Positions 34,016 through 43,034 of a DNA stretch of 59,613 bases are shown here, in pieces. This DNA comes from JBOGXA01 sp050694175 (GTDB lineage Bacteria; Actinomycetota; CADDZG01; WHSQ01): positions 1 to 59,613 of the forward strand of contig JBOGXA010000024.1 in the NCBI GenBank assembly GCA_050694175.1, written 5' to 3'. The notes below the pieces were generated by a model. It did no database searches. It had not been told where the DNA came from and saw only the letters and a list, made by a program, of their open reading frames with translations. The position numbers and the translations under genes are program-made. The first letter of the stretch is position 1. Each line of letters opens with the position of its first letter.

Positions 34016-34788
34016 TACGTTAGGGGCGCTCCGAGGAAATGCCGGATGATCCGGCAGAAACGCTGAGGATCGTCGAGATAGGCGAAGTGCCCGGCCCCCT
34101 CGAACAGCACGAGGCCGGCGTTGGGAATCAGCTTCTCCATCCGGCGCGCGTGCGCCACCGGCACCGCATCGTCCACCGTTCCCCACACCAGCAGCGTCGG
34201 GATCCGGACACGGGGAAGCAGGCCGGTCAAGTCCTCGTTGACTACCTTGACGAGCACAGGGCGCATCGCTCCTGCCTCCAGATAGTCCTGCGACGCAACG
34301 CGCGAGTAGATGGTGTCCCGAAGAGCGCGCCCCGGGGTCCCAAGATTCCCCACGAGCTTCGCTCCTTTGGACGCAACCCGCTTAGCGCGCGCGGACAGCG
34401 ACGGGGCGGAGCGCAGGCCGGAGGACCCCACCGCAACGACCTTCTCGACGAGCCCGTCGTGAGTCGCCGCGAGGTACAGAGACGTCTTGGCTCCGAACGA
34501 GTGTCCGATGAATGAGGCACTCTCGACTCCGAGCTCGCGGACCACGTCGCGGACGTACGCGGCATAGTCGGGAGTGCCCCAGGCCCCCCCGGGGGTGTCG
34601 GACTCCCCGAAGCCGGGCAGATCCAGGGCCACGACGTGGAAGGCCGGGGCCAGGCACTGGATGACCGGAGCCATGGACTCGATGCGACCGCCCCAGCCGT
34701 GCAGTACGACCACGGTCGGACCGACCCCAGCCTGCACCACTCGTGTCTTGTGTCCACCTGGGGCGATGTACAGGGGCTGCATCTCCAT
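34015..34788 (-). CDS. Alpha/beta hydrolase
   Basis: 257 aa from the ATG at 34788; a GTG at 34836 adds 16 unconserved residues. The fold landmarks are VVLHGWGGR (oxyanion His-Gly), GHSFGAKT (nucleophile), an acidic turn TVDDAVP and GAGHFAYLDDP (catalytic His). This is the HxGW/lipase-like family that includes epoxide hydrolases and esterases; the substrate is unknown. The stop overlaps the MurF-like start by one base, so it is co-transcribed with it, and a hydrolase acting on cell-envelope lipids is one possibility. Confidence 0.84.
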   Translation of the reverse strand: MEMQPLYIAPGGHKTRVVQAGVGPTVVVLHGWGGRIESMAPVIQCLAPAFHVVALDLPGFGESDTPGGAWGTPDYAAYVRDVVRELGVESASFIGHSFGAKTSLYLAATHDGLVEKVVAVGSSGLRSAPSLSARAKRVASKGAKLVGNLGTPGRALRDTIYSRVASQDYLEAGAMRPVLVKVVNEDLTGLLPRVRIPTLLVWGTVDDAVPVAHARRMEKLIPNAGLVLFEGAGHFAYLDDPQRFCRIIRHFLGAPLT

Positions 34789-34872
34789 AGGGCCCGAGTA
34801 TGCAGCGTCAACCGTGTCTGTTCCAGGAGCGCGCACGGGCGACGCGTGGCGAACACTCGGCCCGGGGGGCAG

Positions 34873-36066
34873 TCACAGGATGTCGCGGTCGCGCTCCACG
34901 AACGTCCGGTCCAGGCTGAACGGGTTGTCCTCGCCCGCGATCCTCCCGGTGATGACATCGACCAGATGCCTGCTTCCCGCGGGACTGCCCATGATGCCGT
35001 GGCCGCTGTAACCGCAGTTCACATACAGGCCTTCGATTGGGGTGGGGCCGAGAAGCGGACGATGGTCGGGTGTCACGTCGTACTGGCCGCTCTGAAGCAT
35101 CCAGTTGTGCGCGCCGCTCTCCCATACCCGCGCCCAGAACGGCGACACCCGAGCAACCGCCACCGGGCTCGAAGGGTCGAGCAGCTTGAACGCAAACGAG
35201 TGGTCGGCAGGCAGTGCCTCGGACGGTTCCGACGGTGGGGTTGCCGGATCGGTGAATAGCAGATAGGCGCCGCCGAGAGCCGGACGCCAATGTGCGCCCG
35301 TATCGTCGTCGATCGTCATCGGAGCATCGGGGGGGACGAGATCGACGGCGGGCATGACGAGCTTGTGCCGGGTGATCGCCTGCAGAGGTAAATCGACGCC
35401 CGCCCACGACGACACGACCCCCGAGAAGGGCCCGGCCGCGATGACGACGGCCTGAGTGGTGATCTCGCCGACAGCCGTGCGCACGCCGGCAACGCGATCG
35501 CCCGTGATCGTGAAACCGAGTGCACCGCATGAGACGACGACGTCGCAGCCCGATCCCGCCACAAAGCCCATGGTGAGAGCCTTGGGATCGAGGAAGCCGT
35601 CACCCGCCCTCCATCGGGCCTGGATGGCGTCGGGGCCGACATGAGGCCACCGCCTGCGCACGTCTTCACCCGCGACGATCTCGATGTCGCGCTGGCCCCA
35701 CGCGCGCTGCTGCTCGACGAGAGCCCGCTGCCGGTCGGCCCTGTCGTCGTCGGTGGTCACCCACAGATAACCCTGCTGCCGGAGGTCGAGGTCATAGTCC
35801 TTCTGACTCGTGACCTCGGCGAAGTTAACGAAGGTGGCTACGGACTCTCGAACGAGTCCGAGCTCCTCGGCGTTGTCGAACTGCAGACGGAAAGCGCCCG
35901 TCGACGCCGGCGTGGTGAGAGTGCACAGGGCGGGGCGGCGTTCGATCAGTAGGGGGCGCAGGCCGGCGCGAGCCGCGAACAGGGCGGTGGCCGCGCCCAC
36001 CACTCCGCCGCCGACTACGACCAGGTCGGCAGTGCGCGGAGGATGCGACAGATAGTTGATCGGCAC
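34873..36066 (-). CDS. FAD-dependent oxidoreductase of the DAO family
   Basis: 397 aa from GTG. The N-terminal DLVVVGGGVVGAATALFAARAG is the Rossmann FAD-binding turn. The DAO-fold continues to a C-terminal MLQSGQYDVTPDHRPLLGPTPIEGLYVNCGYSGHGIMGSP, matching sarcosine/dimethylglycine/glycine-oxidase-type enzymes. The substrate amino compound is not readable. It may be covalently or non-covalently flavinylated; no obvious Cys anchor is seen. It precedes the hydrolase by 84 nt on the same strand. Confidence 0.87.
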   Translation of the reverse strand: MPINYLSHPPRTADLVVVGGGVVGAATALFAARAGLRPLLIERRPALCTLTTPASTGAFRLQFDNAEELGLVRESVATFVNFAEVTSQKDYDLDLRQQGYLWVTTDDDRADRQRALVEQQRAWGQRDIEIVAGEDVRRRWPHVGPDAIQARWRAGDGFLDPKALTMGFVAGSGCDVVVSCGALGFTITGDRVAGVRTAVGEITTQAVVIAAGPFSGVVSSWAGVDLPLQAITRHKLVMPAVDLVPPDAPMTIDDDTGAHWRPALGGAYLLFTDPATPPSEPSEALPADHSFAFKLLDPSSPVAVARVSPFWARVWESGAHNWMLQSGQYDVTPDHRPLLGPTPIEGLYVNCGYSGHGIMGSPAGSRHLVDVITGRIAGEDNPFSLDRTFVERDRDIL

Positions 36067-36109
36067 TGAGCCGGTTCTAGTGGGAAATGAGGTTCAATGC
36101 AAGAAAGAT

Positions 36110-36292
36110 CTACTGGCGGCTGAGGTAGACCTCGCAAGCATCGATCAGGTCTTCGACCGCCTGGGTAAAGTCGTGGTGGTTGGCCGGGTCGCCGTTCAAT
36201 TCCCGCATCCGGTCGAACGCAACCCGTTGGGCACTTCGCAACGCGTCGTCTCTGCTCACCGTCCGCTTCGAGACCTGCGTCAGCTTGGTCAT
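36110..36292 (-). CDS. Small acidic/helical protein, unknown
   Basis: 60 aa from the ATG at 36292 (the preceding ATG at 36295 or TTG at 36310 are alternatives). GGGGG lies just upstream. The predicted helical sequence VSKRTVSRDDALRSAQRVAF then EDLIDACEVYLSRQ has no family I recognise. It is 43 nt ahead of the DAO gene on the same strand and could be expressed with it. Confidence 0.5.
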   Translation of the reverse strand: MTKLTQVSKRTVSRDDALRSAQRVAFDRMRELNGDPANHHDFTQAVEDLIDACEVYLSRQ

Positions 36293-36387
36293 CATTTCCC
36301 CCGTCTCCAATTGTTGTCAGTAAAGCATCGGCGACGGAGGCGGTGGCTGAAATCGGTAAAACAACCCATATTCGCGTAGGTAATTAA

Positions 36388-36427
36388 GCGGATGCCAGGG
36401 CTGCTCCACCCCTGGGCGGGCATCCGC
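36388..36427. terminator. Inverted repeat, probable terminator of the lipoprotein operon
   Basis: GCGGATGCC (36388-36396) pairs with GGCATCCGC (36419-36427) and an inner AGGG/CCCT extends the stem. On the minus strand, downstream of the lipoprotein stop at 36440, the stem is followed by a short T/A-rich tract (CTTAATT) rather than a clear T-run, so termination is plausible but not certain. Confidence 0.5.
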
Positions 36428-36439
36428 GGCGGTTAGAGG

Positions 36440-37465
36440 TCAGTCCACGCAGGAGAGGTCGAAGGGTGCCGAGGGCGCGCGGCCGGCCCCGGATGCGTTG
36501 GTCGCCGTCACGATCGACCTCACGTATGGGCAGTCGTTGTTGTACACGGGCGAGTAGGAGTCGCCGGTCACGCCGGTCGATCGACAACCGGAGCCGTCGT
36601 GCGCGCATCCCACCTCCCATGTGACGGCGTAGGAGGAAGGCTCCCCTTCCCATACCCCGAAGTCGGACGCCAGCGTCTCTCCGACGTTCACCCATCGGAC
36701 GGCCGGGGAGACGACGTTGACGGGGGCCGCGGACGGAGTGACGGACTGGGTGATGCTCGGGGACGGGCTCGGCGTCAGCGGCACGAATTCGAGCCCGAGC
36801 ATCTCGCTCTGGCGCTCGAACGTCTCCACCTGCCACATGGCGAACTCCGCCTCCGCCACGTCGGGGTCGGGCACGGTGGACTGAGGATCGGGGTACACGC
36901 TCAACTCTTCCCCGGGGCCCAGGTCCCACTGGCGTCCCGACGGCAGAGATACCTTGATCTCTCCCCGATAGGGGGCGACATCGAGAACCGGATCTGGGTC
37001 ACATCCGATGGCGGCCTGTGCGACCCCATTTACGTCACCCGAGATCTCAACTGTCGATTGACGGCAGATGGTTGTGACTTTCCCTCGGATCGTGCAGACG
37101 GAGATGCCTCGCCGTTGCTGAAAGAGAGCTCCCTGCGGATGACGCGTCACCACGATTGCCGGTTTCTCCGCGTCAAGCTGCCGCAGAGCGCACACTCCAA
37201 CGTCGGAGAACACCAGCGAAGCCCGGCCCGCGCCCTGATCCCCGGTCCGGATTCTCACCACCGATCTATTGGCTATCCCCCGCTGCTCCGCCGCAGTGAA
37301 TGAGCAACCCGATTCGTTAGACCTCACCTTCACTATCGGACGCGAAGCGGCAATCGTGTCTCCGGAGCCCGGGCACTCTTCTCGCGCGTCGCCATCGTCG
37401 CCGCCGCTACCTCCGCATGCGGCCAGCGCTACGACCATCACCCCGGCGATGAGGAGGCGGTTCAT
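36440..37465 (-). CDS. Secreted lipoprotein, unknown
   Basis: 341 aa with a signal peptide and lipobox ALAAC (C17), followed by a Gly/Asp-rich linker, so it is anchored to the outer face of the membrane. Several Cys pairs (GCSF, VCAL, VCTIRGKVTTIC, CDPD, GCAHDGSGC, CPYV, CVD) suggest disulfides. A Ser/Pro/Thr linker near residue 232 (PLTPSPSPSITQ) separates two domains. The C-terminal 80 residues look like an immunoglobulin-like repeat. No function is recognised. It overlaps the upstream SnoaL-like membrane gene by ATGA. Confidence 0.7.
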   Translation of the reverse strand: MNRLLIAGVMVVALAACGGSGGDDGDAREECPGSGDTIAASRPIVKVRSNESGCSFTAAEQRGIANRSVVRIRTGDQGAGRASLVFSDVGVCALRQLDAEKPAIVVTRHPQGALFQQRRGISVCTIRGKVTTICRQSTVEISGDVNGVAQAAIGCDPDPVLDVAPYRGEIKVSLPSGRQWDLGPGEELSVYPDPQSTVPDPDVAEAEFAMWQVETFERQSEMLGLEFVPLTPSPSPSITQSVTPSAAPVNVVSPAVRWVNVGETLASDFGVWEGEPSSYAVTWEVGCAHDGSGCRSTGVTGDSYSPVYNNDCPYVRSIVTATNASGAGRAPSAPFDLSCVD

Positions 37466-39009
37466 TGTGGCTGCCTCCGCCCCAGGAGCAACCGGTCACG
37501 CCACAACTGCAGAAATGCGATGAGCGCGGGGAGCACCAAGGCCGTCGCCAGCGATCCGATGAGCGCGACGAGTGGTTGCGGCAAGCGCTCCCACTCCGTC
37601 GGCAACAACTCCCCGTCGTCGGTGAGGACGCTCGTGACCTCATCCGAGCGCACCGTCAGCCGGCTCTCTGTCTCCCCGATGTCGATCTCCGTGAGAAAGG
37701 GATCGCCGGGCGATGCGTTGGCAACCACATGGGCGGCGTTGTCGAAGACGTGTCGCTCCACGTTTAGGAGCGCGAGCCTGCCGGCGAGACCATCGACGTC
37801 CATGAAGGTGCCGGTCGCGTCGAATTCGACTTCGGTGAGACCTCCCAGGTCGATGGAGGTCCCCTGGTCGGCCCCACGACCGTCGCCGATGCTGAGAACG
37901 ACACCATCGTCGCAGCCGAGCGGAACCGCCTGCGGGCGCACCTGAAACTTCGCGCGGCGTTCGCCATCGGAAAGCGTCAGCTCCGCAGGCTGTGCCGGCT
38001 CGGTGAAGCACAAATCGGGCGACGCCCGGCTGATGGTGACGAGAGACATCTGCGAGACGGGACGACCTTCGCGTGCACTCCTGAGGTCGAGGTCAAGCCT
38101 GGACGTCTGCTGCGCCCCGCCGGTGAGCCGTGCCGGCTCGGACCAGGAGAACGAGAAAGGAGGCTCCGCCGTGACGATCCCTTCCTCGCACGTCATGCCG
38201 AGTCGCGCCGCAAGCTCGTTGCACTGCGCGCTCGGAATCGGCAACGCCACCGTTACCTGTCCGAGTTCGGGCTTGATGCTTGCCTGTGTGACCGCTACGG
38301 GCTCCAACCGCCACGAACCCTCGTCGGACTCATCGGCGAGGACGACGTGGTCAACGGAGGGAAGATCGGTCGTGGTTGCGAGCAGCCGCTGGCGCGAGTA
38401 GTGCGTGTTGAGCCAGTTGAATGCAACGATGCTCAGCAGAAACACGATGACGGCCAGAACGAACCACGCCATCACCCGCTTCCTTGCGTTGGGGTCGGGG
38501 GCGGGGGCGCTCCCGGCCCTGATGGCGGCCGCCAGAAGATCGCGATCCTCCGGTGTGAGCAGCGACGCCCGGCCCCAAAAGGAATCGTGGGCCCGGAGAT
38601 CGCGCGGGTGAACGATCATGTCGGCCACACGTCCCGATTCGAGGGTGAGGACAGCGCTTTGTTCGTCGTCCAGCCGTCGCCCCGATCGCTCTGCGGTAAC
38701 GATCTGCAGAACGACTGCTTTGCCCGCCGCCTGGGTCATATCGGTCACGGTGACGGCAGCCGTGCCGGCCGATAGGTCTTTCAGGGCTTGGAAGTATCCG
38801 GCGATTGCTTCGGGCCCATGGTAGGTCCCGGCAACCTGGCTCCTGCCCGGGACCCGCAATACCGCGTCGTCCGATAGCAATGCGCGCGCCGCGACGACAT
38901 TTCCGGCTGTCAGCGCGCGGTACTTGCGTCCGAGCTCTTCCGATGCCGGAATATCGCGCCCACGCCGCTCGGTTGCGGGATCTATCTGCTTCGCCAATGC
39001 GATCTCCAT
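37462..39009 (-). CDS. SnoaL-like/NTF2-fold protein with membrane helices and an exterior domain
   Basis: 515 aa from the ATG at 39009; the longer frame to 39153 is not conserved-looking. Residues about 20-130 match the SnoaL-like ketosteroid-isomerase fold (YRALTAGNVVAARALLSDDAVLRVPGRS, then PEAIAGYFQAL). A helix near 180-198 (MAWFVLAVIVFLLSIVAFNWL) precedes an approximately 280-residue exterior domain with several Cys, and a second helix sits near the C-terminus (about 480-502). The mix of a cytosolic SnoaL domain and exterior domain on one chain is unusual. The gene is upstream of and overlaps the lipoprotein gene. Confidence 0.7.
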   Translation of the reverse strand: MEIALAKQIDPATERRGRDIPASEELGRKYRALTAGNVVAARALLSDDAVLRVPGRSQVAGTYHGPEAIAGYFQALKDLSAGTAAVTVTDMTQAAGKAVVLQIVTAERSGRRLDDEQSAVLTLESGRVADMIVHPRDLRAHDSFWGRASLLTPEDRDLLAAAIRAGSAPAPDPNARKRVMAWFVLAVIVFLLSIVAFNWLNTHYSRQRLLATTTDLPSVDHVVLADESDEGSWRLEPVAVTQASIKPELGQVTVALPIPSAQCNELAARLGMTCEEGIVTAEPPFSFSWSEPARLTGGAQQTSRLDLDLRSAREGRPVSQMSLVTISRASPDLCFTEPAQPAELTLSDGERRAKFQVRPQAVPLGCDDGVVLSIGDGRGADQGTSIDLGGLTEVEFDATGTFMDVDGLAGRLALLNVERHVFDNAAHVVANASPGDPFLTEIDIGETESRLTVRSDEVTSVLTDDGELLPTEWERLPQPLVALIGSLATALVLPALIAFLQLWRDRLLLGRRQPQ

Positions 39010-39221
39010 CGCAATCCGTCGCCGGGGCCCGACGTTCGCGCCACGAACTCTCGGGCCCTGAGGCAACGGTCGGTGGCTGCTGCTGGTGAATATAGGTAGC
39101 CGAGCCGCGCGCCGATAGGCTCTCGCATGACGGTTTTCACATATGACACCCAATGACTACCGGAGCACCCAACTCGGTGAATATCGTCCCCCACGCGGGG
39201 CAGGTTAGCCCGGATTGCCGA

Positions 39222-39227
39222 TAGGGT
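39222..39227 (+). promoter_or_regulatory. -10 box of pheA
   Basis: TAGGGT lies 8 nt before the ATG at 39236, and no Shine-Dalgarno sequence lies between. It is the weakest spacing match of the leaderless set. Confidence 0.35.
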
Positions 39228-39235
39228 GATCGTCC

Positions 39236-40066
39236 ATGACGGACGTGCTCGTCGCATACCAGGGTGAGGCCGGGGCCTATTCGGAAGACGGCGCCCTCGC
39301 GCTCTGGCCGAGGGAATCTCTGTTGCCGCTGGCAACGATTCGAAAGGTGTTCGAGGCCGTCGAGGTCGGTCGTGCAGACTTCGGCCTAGCGCCGCTCGAT
39401 AACTCGCAGGCGGGCTCGATCAACGAGACCTACGACCTGTTTCTCAAGCATGGCCTACACCTTGTCGGCGAGACCGTCGTACGGATCGATCACTGTCTGC
39501 TGGCGCTCCCAGGCCGCTCTATCGACGACCTCGAAGAGGTCATCTCCCATCCCCAGGCCATAGCGCAGTGTGAGGAATTCCTCACCGCCGCGGGACTGCG
39601 CGTTCGACCCGAGTACGACACCGCCGGTTCGGCGCGGCGCATTGCGGAAGAGAAACTCGAGGCCACCGGCGCGGTCGCGTCGAGGCGGGCGGCCGAGTTA
39701 TACGGTCTCGAGATCCTCGCCGACCACATCCAGACCTATCCCGACAACTACACGCGCTTCGGGGCGTTGGCTCGCGATCCGACACCCCTCGGAGACCCCG
39801 ATAAGTCCTCACTCGTGTTTGGCGTCGGCCACGTCGCCGGCTCCCTGTACCGATGCCTGGGAGAGTTCGCCGAACGGCACCTCAACCTCGCAAAGCTCGA
39901 ATCGCGGCCCCGCGCCGGACGCGTGTGGGAGTACGTGATCTATTTGGATGTGGAAGCCCCCGCTCACGCCCCGGCGATGATCGATGCCCTTGCCGGCGTG
40001 AGCGAGCACGCAACGTTCACGCGCCTGCTCGGAACCTATGCCTCGGGGCTGTCGACCACTCGGTAA
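39236..40066 (+). CDS. pheA: Prephenate dehydratase
   Basis: 276 aa. It starts VLVAYQGEAGAYSEDGAL, then has the FGLAPLDNSQAGSINETYDL substrate region and NYTRFGAL, with the catalytic Thr in TRF. The C-terminal ACT domain carries ESRP (KLESRPRAGRVWEY), the phenylalanine-binding motif, so feedback inhibition by phenylalanine is expected. It converts prephenate to phenylpyruvate in phenylalanine biosynthesis. The gene stands alone. Confidence 0.95.
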   Translation: MTDVLVAYQGEAGAYSEDGALALWPRESLLPLATIRKVFEAVEVGRADFGLAPLDNSQAGSINETYDLFLKHGLHLVGETVVRIDHCLLALPGRSIDDLEEVISHPQAIAQCEEFLTAAGLRVRPEYDTAGSARRIAEEKLEATGAVASRRAAELYGLEILADHIQTYPDNYTRFGALARDPTPLGDPDKSSLVFGVGHVAGSLYRCLGEFAERHLNLAKLESRPRAGRVWEYVIYLDVEAPAHAPAMIDALAGVSEHATFTRLLGTYASGLSTTR

Positions 40067-40123
40067 TCACAACCATCACGGCCCTCTCTCCGGGTTGTAC
40101 GCAGGGTCTGATTTGATGGGGTG

Positions 40124-42787
40124 ATGGACGTAACCGCGGGCGGAACAACGATCTCGGCCGACCCGATGCCGCTGCCCTCCGGAACCGTCACGTTCATGCT
40201 GACCGACATCGAGCGATCCACACAGATGTGGAGGAAGAACCCGCAGGCGATGTTTCAGGCGGTCACTCGCCATCGGGAGCTGATCCACGAGAACATCCGG
40301 CGGTTCGGGGGCGGATTGCCGCGGGACCAGGGCGAGGGCGACAGTGTGTTCGCCGCCTTTCCCCGGGCCACGAAGGCCGTGGCTGCGGCCCTGGCAATCC
40401 AGCGTGCGCTCGCTGCCGAACCGTGGCCCGAAGGTACCGAGCTCAAAGTGCGAATGGGACTGCACACAGGGGAAGCCGAGCTGCGCGACGACAACTACTA
40501 CGGCTCCGCCGTCGGCCGGGCTGCGCGTATCTCGGCGCTTGCGTGGGGAGGGCAGACGGTTCTCTCTCATGCAACCTACGAGCTCATCCGGGATCGGCTC
40601 CCCGAACACGCGGGCGCCCGCGATCTTGGCTCTCACACGATGAAGGATTTCGAAGATACCGAGCGCATCTTCCAGCTCATCCATCCCGACCTTGCCGACG
40701 AGTTCCCCCCTCTGCGCCTTCGTGAGGCCAAGCCCCACAACCTTCCGCTTCTGCTGACCACTTTCGTGGGACGCGAAAAGGAGATAGGCGAGCTCAAGTC
40801 GTTGCTGGTATCCGCTCGCCTCGTAAGCCTCACGGGGGCGGGGGGATCGGGCAAGACACGGTTGGCGATCGAGGCGGCGAAGGAGACGATCGACCATTTC
40901 GAAGACGGCGTCCATTTCGTCGACCTTGCGTCTCTCGGCGACCCCATCCTCGTCGTGCCGGCCATAACCCAGAGTCTCGGAATACACGAGAACCCGGGCC
41001 AGGGGGCCTTCGAGACGCTGGTTGCCGTCCTCGAGGACAGCCACATGTTGCTGGTCCTCGACAGCTTCGAGCGTGTGACCGGCGCAGCACCGGCCCTCGC
41101 CCAACTGCTCGGGAGATGCTCGCGCGTGTCGGCCCTGGTCACCAGCCGGGCATCCCTTCAACTGCGTGGCGAACATGAGTTCCCGGTCCCGGCCCTCGAG
41201 TTGCCCGACCCCGACGATCTTCCGGCCCCCGAGCACGTGGCCGACTACGAGGCGGTCCGATTGTTCGGCGAGCGGGCCCGGGCCGCGAGCTTCGACTTCA
41301 CCATCACCGCCGACAACGCCCCCTCCATCGTCGAGATCTGCAGGCGCCTGGATGGGCTCCCCTTAGCGATCGAGCTTGCGGCGGTGCGCCTCAAGACCCT
41401 CTCACTACCCGATCTCCTTAACCGGCTCAGCAGCCGGCTCGACGTGCTGACGGGAGGGGCGCGGGACCTGCCGGCCCGACAGCAGGCCCTTCGCAGCCTC
41501 ATCGATTGGGACTACGAGCTGCTCGACGAGCGCGAGCAGGGGCTGTTCCGACGACTTGCGGTGTGTTCGGGTGGGTTCACGCTCGAGGCGGTGGCCGCGG
41601 TGGCGGACCTGTCGGACTCAGAGGTCCTCAACGGTATCGAGTCGCTGATGGCGAAGAGCCTGTTGTGGCGCGGCACCGCTCCGGGGGAGCCGCGGTTCCA
41701 GTTGTTGCAGACGGTCCGTGAGTACGCCCTCGAGGTCCTCGCCAAGAGTAACGAGCAGGAAGACGCTCGCCGGCGCCATGCGCACTTCTTTCTTGACATA
41801 GCCGAGCGCTGCAACAGGGAACTGCACGGGCCGAACCAGGTGGAATCGCTCCGCGCGCTTGAACTCGACCACGACAACATGAGAAGCGCACTCGAATGGA
41901 CCCAGGAGCAGTCGGACAACGAGCTTCAACTCCGGCTGGTCGGGGCGCTGGCGTGGTTCTGGATAACGCGCGGTCATCTGAGCGAGGGGCGGCGCTGGAT
42001 CGACGCCGCGATCGACAGGAGCGTTGGCCAGGCGTCGCTACTTCGAGCCGATATTCTTCGGGCTGCCGCCGTCTGCGCGCGTGCGAGCCGCGACACCGAC
42101 GAGGCCCGGCGCCTGACCGATGAATACCTCGAGCTCCAGCGCCTGCTCGGCGATGATGCGGGCGTCGCCATGGGCCTAAAGGACCTAGGAAACGTCGAGG
42201 CTGACGAAGGTGACGTGCTCGGCGCTCGCAAGTTGTACGAACAGAGCCTGGGGATGTGGGAGCAGACGGGCGACATCGCGGGAATTGCGGCAACCCTCAA
42301 CAACCTCGGTTACATGGCGACGCTCCAGGGCGACGTCGATGACGCCATGCGCTTTCTCGACAGGTCCATAGGGTTGTACCGGCAGCTCGGGGAGAAAGAG
42401 GGCGTGGCGCGGGCTTTGATGAACAAGGGTGACTGCCTCAGAAAGAAGGGAGAATTGAGCGAGGCCGCAGAGACGCTGAGAAAGAGCCTCGGAATGTGGC
42501 GTGAGCTCGGGGATCAGTGGGATGTGAGCGACTGCCTCGATGGTCTCTCCGCCGTGTACATCGACCAGAAGGACTTTGAGATCGTGGCTACTCTCGTTGG
42601 AGGCTCCGAGGCCCTGCGCGAAGCCATTGGTGCGGCGCGTCCCGCAACCGAGGTGGCAATACACGATGACCGCCTCGCTGCGACCCGGGCCGCGCTCGGG
42701 GACACCGCGTTCGAGCGCGCGTGGGACGCGGGCTACAAGATGAGCATGGACGAGATCATCGACTACGCCCTGGGGCTGAGCGAATGA
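40124..42787 (+). CDS. Class III nucleotide cyclase / NB-ARC-type ATPase / TPR regulator
   Basis: 887 aa (a GTG one codon upstream is possible). The cyclase domain (about 15-190) has metal Asp at D28 (TDIERS) and D73 (GEGDSV), but the transition-state Asn is Gly (G131 in AVGRAAR; Arg132 is kept). A P-loop GAGGSGKT begins an NB-ARC-like ATPase (about 215-550), and a C-terminal half made of helical TPR-like repeats follows (GLKDLGNVEADEGDVLGARKLYEQ is one). Mycobacterium has similar cyclase-ATPase-TPR proteins of poorly defined role. No DNA-binding domain is seen. Activity as a cyclase is uncertain. Confidence 0.88.
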   Translation: MDVTAGGTTISADPMPLPSGTVTFMLTDIERSTQMWRKNPQAMFQAVTRHRELIHENIRRFGGGLPRDQGEGDSVFAAFPRATKAVAAALAIQRALAAEPWPEGTELKVRMGLHTGEAELRDDNYYGSAVGRAARISALAWGGQTVLSHATYELIRDRLPEHAGARDLGSHTMKDFEDTERIFQLIHPDLADEFPPLRLREAKPHNLPLLLTTFVGREKEIGELKSLLVSARLVSLTGAGGSGKTRLAIEAAKETIDHFEDGVHFVDLASLGDPILVVPAITQSLGIHENPGQGAFETLVAVLEDSHMLLVLDSFERVTGAAPALAQLLGRCSRVSALVTSRASLQLRGEHEFPVPALELPDPDDLPAPEHVADYEAVRLFGERARAASFDFTITADNAPSIVEICRRLDGLPLAIELAAVRLKTLSLPDLLNRLSSRLDVLTGGARDLPARQQALRSLIDWDYELLDEREQGLFRRLAVCSGGFTLEAVAAVADLSDSEVLNGIESLMAKSLLWRGTAPGEPRFQLLQTVREYALEVLAKSNEQEDARRRHAHFFLDIAERCNRELHGPNQVESLRALELDHDNMRSALEWTQEQSDNELQLRLVGALAWFWITRGHLSEGRRWIDAAIDRSVGQASLLRADILRAAAVCARASRDTDEARRLTDEYLELQRLLGDDAGVAMGLKDLGNVEADEGDVLGARKLYEQSLGMWEQTGDIAGIAATLNNLGYMATLQGDVDDAMRFLDRSIGLYRQLGEKEGVARALMNKGDCLRKKGELSEAAETLRKSLGMWRELGDQWDVSDCLDGLSAVYIDQKDFEIVATLVGGSEALREAIGAARPATEVAIHDDRLAATRAALGDTAFERAWDAGYKMSMDEIIDYALGLSE

Positions 42788-42806
42788 AGCGCGGGTTCTT
42801 CAAGAA

Positions 42807-43034
42807 CTAGCCCTCGCTATCCTCCCGCCGCTCCTGCCGCTCTTCTCGACGCTCCTCACGCGCCTCGCGACGCTCCTCCTGTAGCTCTCGGCGTTCCCTG
42901 ATCTCTTGGGAATCGGGGCCCGGGCCGATCTTCGCCGTAACGAGGGTCACCACCAGCGCCACGATTAAGATTGCCGCGACCAACGATCCGACCATCTGAC
43001 GAGCATTACTTCGAGGTCCTGTCTGCTCCGTCAC
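42807..43034 (-). CDS. Small membrane protein with charged EERRE repeats
   Basis: 75 aa with one transmembrane helix (about 17-35) and a cytosolic or exterior tail of nearly pure Glu/Arg repeats (EERREAREERREER-like), probably a long single helix. GTG directly follows the DUF6529-like stop (TGA|GTG), so translation is coupled. No function is known; a coiled-coil or partner-binding tail is inferred. Confidence 0.6.
   Translation of the reverse strand: MTEQTGPRSNARQMVGSLVAAILIVALVVTLVTAKIGPGPDSQEIRERRELQEERREAREERREERQERREDSEG

Noticed and set aside
42807..42920. The EERRE tract as a tandem DNA repeat or assembly artefact
   Set aside because: The codons vary (GAG/GAA and CGC/CGT/CGA), which suggests a selected protein sequence rather than repeat slippage.
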